From Caulobacteraceae bacterium (GTDB taxonomy: Bacteria > Pseudomonadota > Alphaproteobacteria > Caulobacterales > Caulobacteraceae): a stretch of 6,519 nt of DNA. The stretch is from positions 1 through 6,519 of the forward strand of contig CANKPO010000070.1 of NCBI GenBank assembly GCA_947484535.1, read 5' to 3'. This document shows positions 6,387-6,519 of this stretch, one piece after another; the stretch's first letter is position 1; every line of letters starts with the position of its first letter. Under the pieces are notes generated by a model that worked only from the letters and a program-made list of their open reading frames with translations, made no database searches and was not told the origin of the DNA. A program made the position numbers and the translations under genes.

Positions 6387-6493
6387 CCCCCTACCCCGGC
6401 TTCGCCGGTACTTCCCCCAGAGGGGGAAGATTTACATTTCGCGCTCTTCCCTCTCTGGGAGAAGTAGCCCGAAGGGCCGAAGCGGGTCTTGTT
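6387..6493 (+). repeat. palindromic repeat element A, copy 2 (REP/BIME-like)
   Basis: Second copy of the 6152-6259 element, same orientation. The first 48 bases (6387-6434) are identical to 6152-6199. The right arm differs: its first ten or so bases are unrelated to copy 1, and the last 49 bases show five substitutions, which weaken the CTTCCC/GGGAGAAG hairpin, while GCCC/GGGC is kept. The flanks AGACCC (6384-6389) and GGGTCT (6484-6489) pair as the outer stem. The 26 bases after it hold no recognisable feature. Confidence 0.88.
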
Positions 6494-6519
6494 TTCTAAT
6501 CCATCACCGCATTAGGAAA

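Noticed and set aside
6152..6493. CRISPR-like array
   Set aside because: There are only two copies of a long element with internal palindromes and a spacer holding another repeat; no regular short repeat-spacer pattern exists.
6053..6499. Plus-strand open frame of 148 codons across the repeats
   Set aside because: It overlaps mazG out of frame and otherwise translates the repeat elements; there is no protein family content.
6496..6519. Possible end of a minus-strand gene (FPNAVMD then TAG)
   Set aside because: Only seven codons are visible, too few to support a call.

Overview
The window looks like a chromosomal segment of an alphaproteobacterium, most likely of the order Caulobacterales. 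The evidence is the GC-rich coding sequence with matching codon use, the style of the PhnP-like hydrolase and MazG proteins, and the GC-rich palindromic repeats after mazG, which are of a kind common in Caulobacterales and sphingomonads. The assignment rests on recognition of families, not on a search. No complete novel system (defence, CRISPR, biosynthetic cluster) is visible.

Layout. Bases 1-1056 (+) hold the 3' part of a PhnP-like metallo-beta-lactamase-fold hydrolase, followed after 12 bases by a GNAT acetyltransferase. Bases 1057-3331 look like an islet that differs from its surroundings. Its only intact large gene, an MFS transporter of the monocarboxylate-porter type, lies on the minus strand, and its non-coding parts are visibly AT-richer than the flanks (about 43% GC by direct count at 1141-1260). 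Just downstream of this transporter, with a good ribosome binding site, is the start of a small secreted-protein gene that appears broken by a frameshift and stop codons. Upstream of the transporter are about 600 bases with no convincing gene, only short open stretches, one of which weakly resembles the C-terminus of a tyrosine recombinase.

Bases 3332-6147 (+) return to the GC-rich backbone: a small exported protein of unknown function, an MFS transporter of the glycoside-pentoside-hexuronide (MelB-like) family, and mazG, a nucleoside triphosphate pyrophosphohydrolase. The last two are 4 bases apart and are probably cotranscribed. Bases 6148-6519 are almost entirely repeats: two direct copies of a ~108-base element, each made of two inverted hairpin-bearing arms, with a second type of inverted hairpin pair between them. 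This resembles a REP/BIME cluster.

The genes do not form one evident pathway. The two flanks are housekeeping (phosphodiesterase-like hydrolase, MazG nucleotide sanitation) with accessory transporters. The points most worth a second look are the repeat cluster, the decayed secreted-protein gene coupled to the minus-strand transporter, and the islet boundaries.
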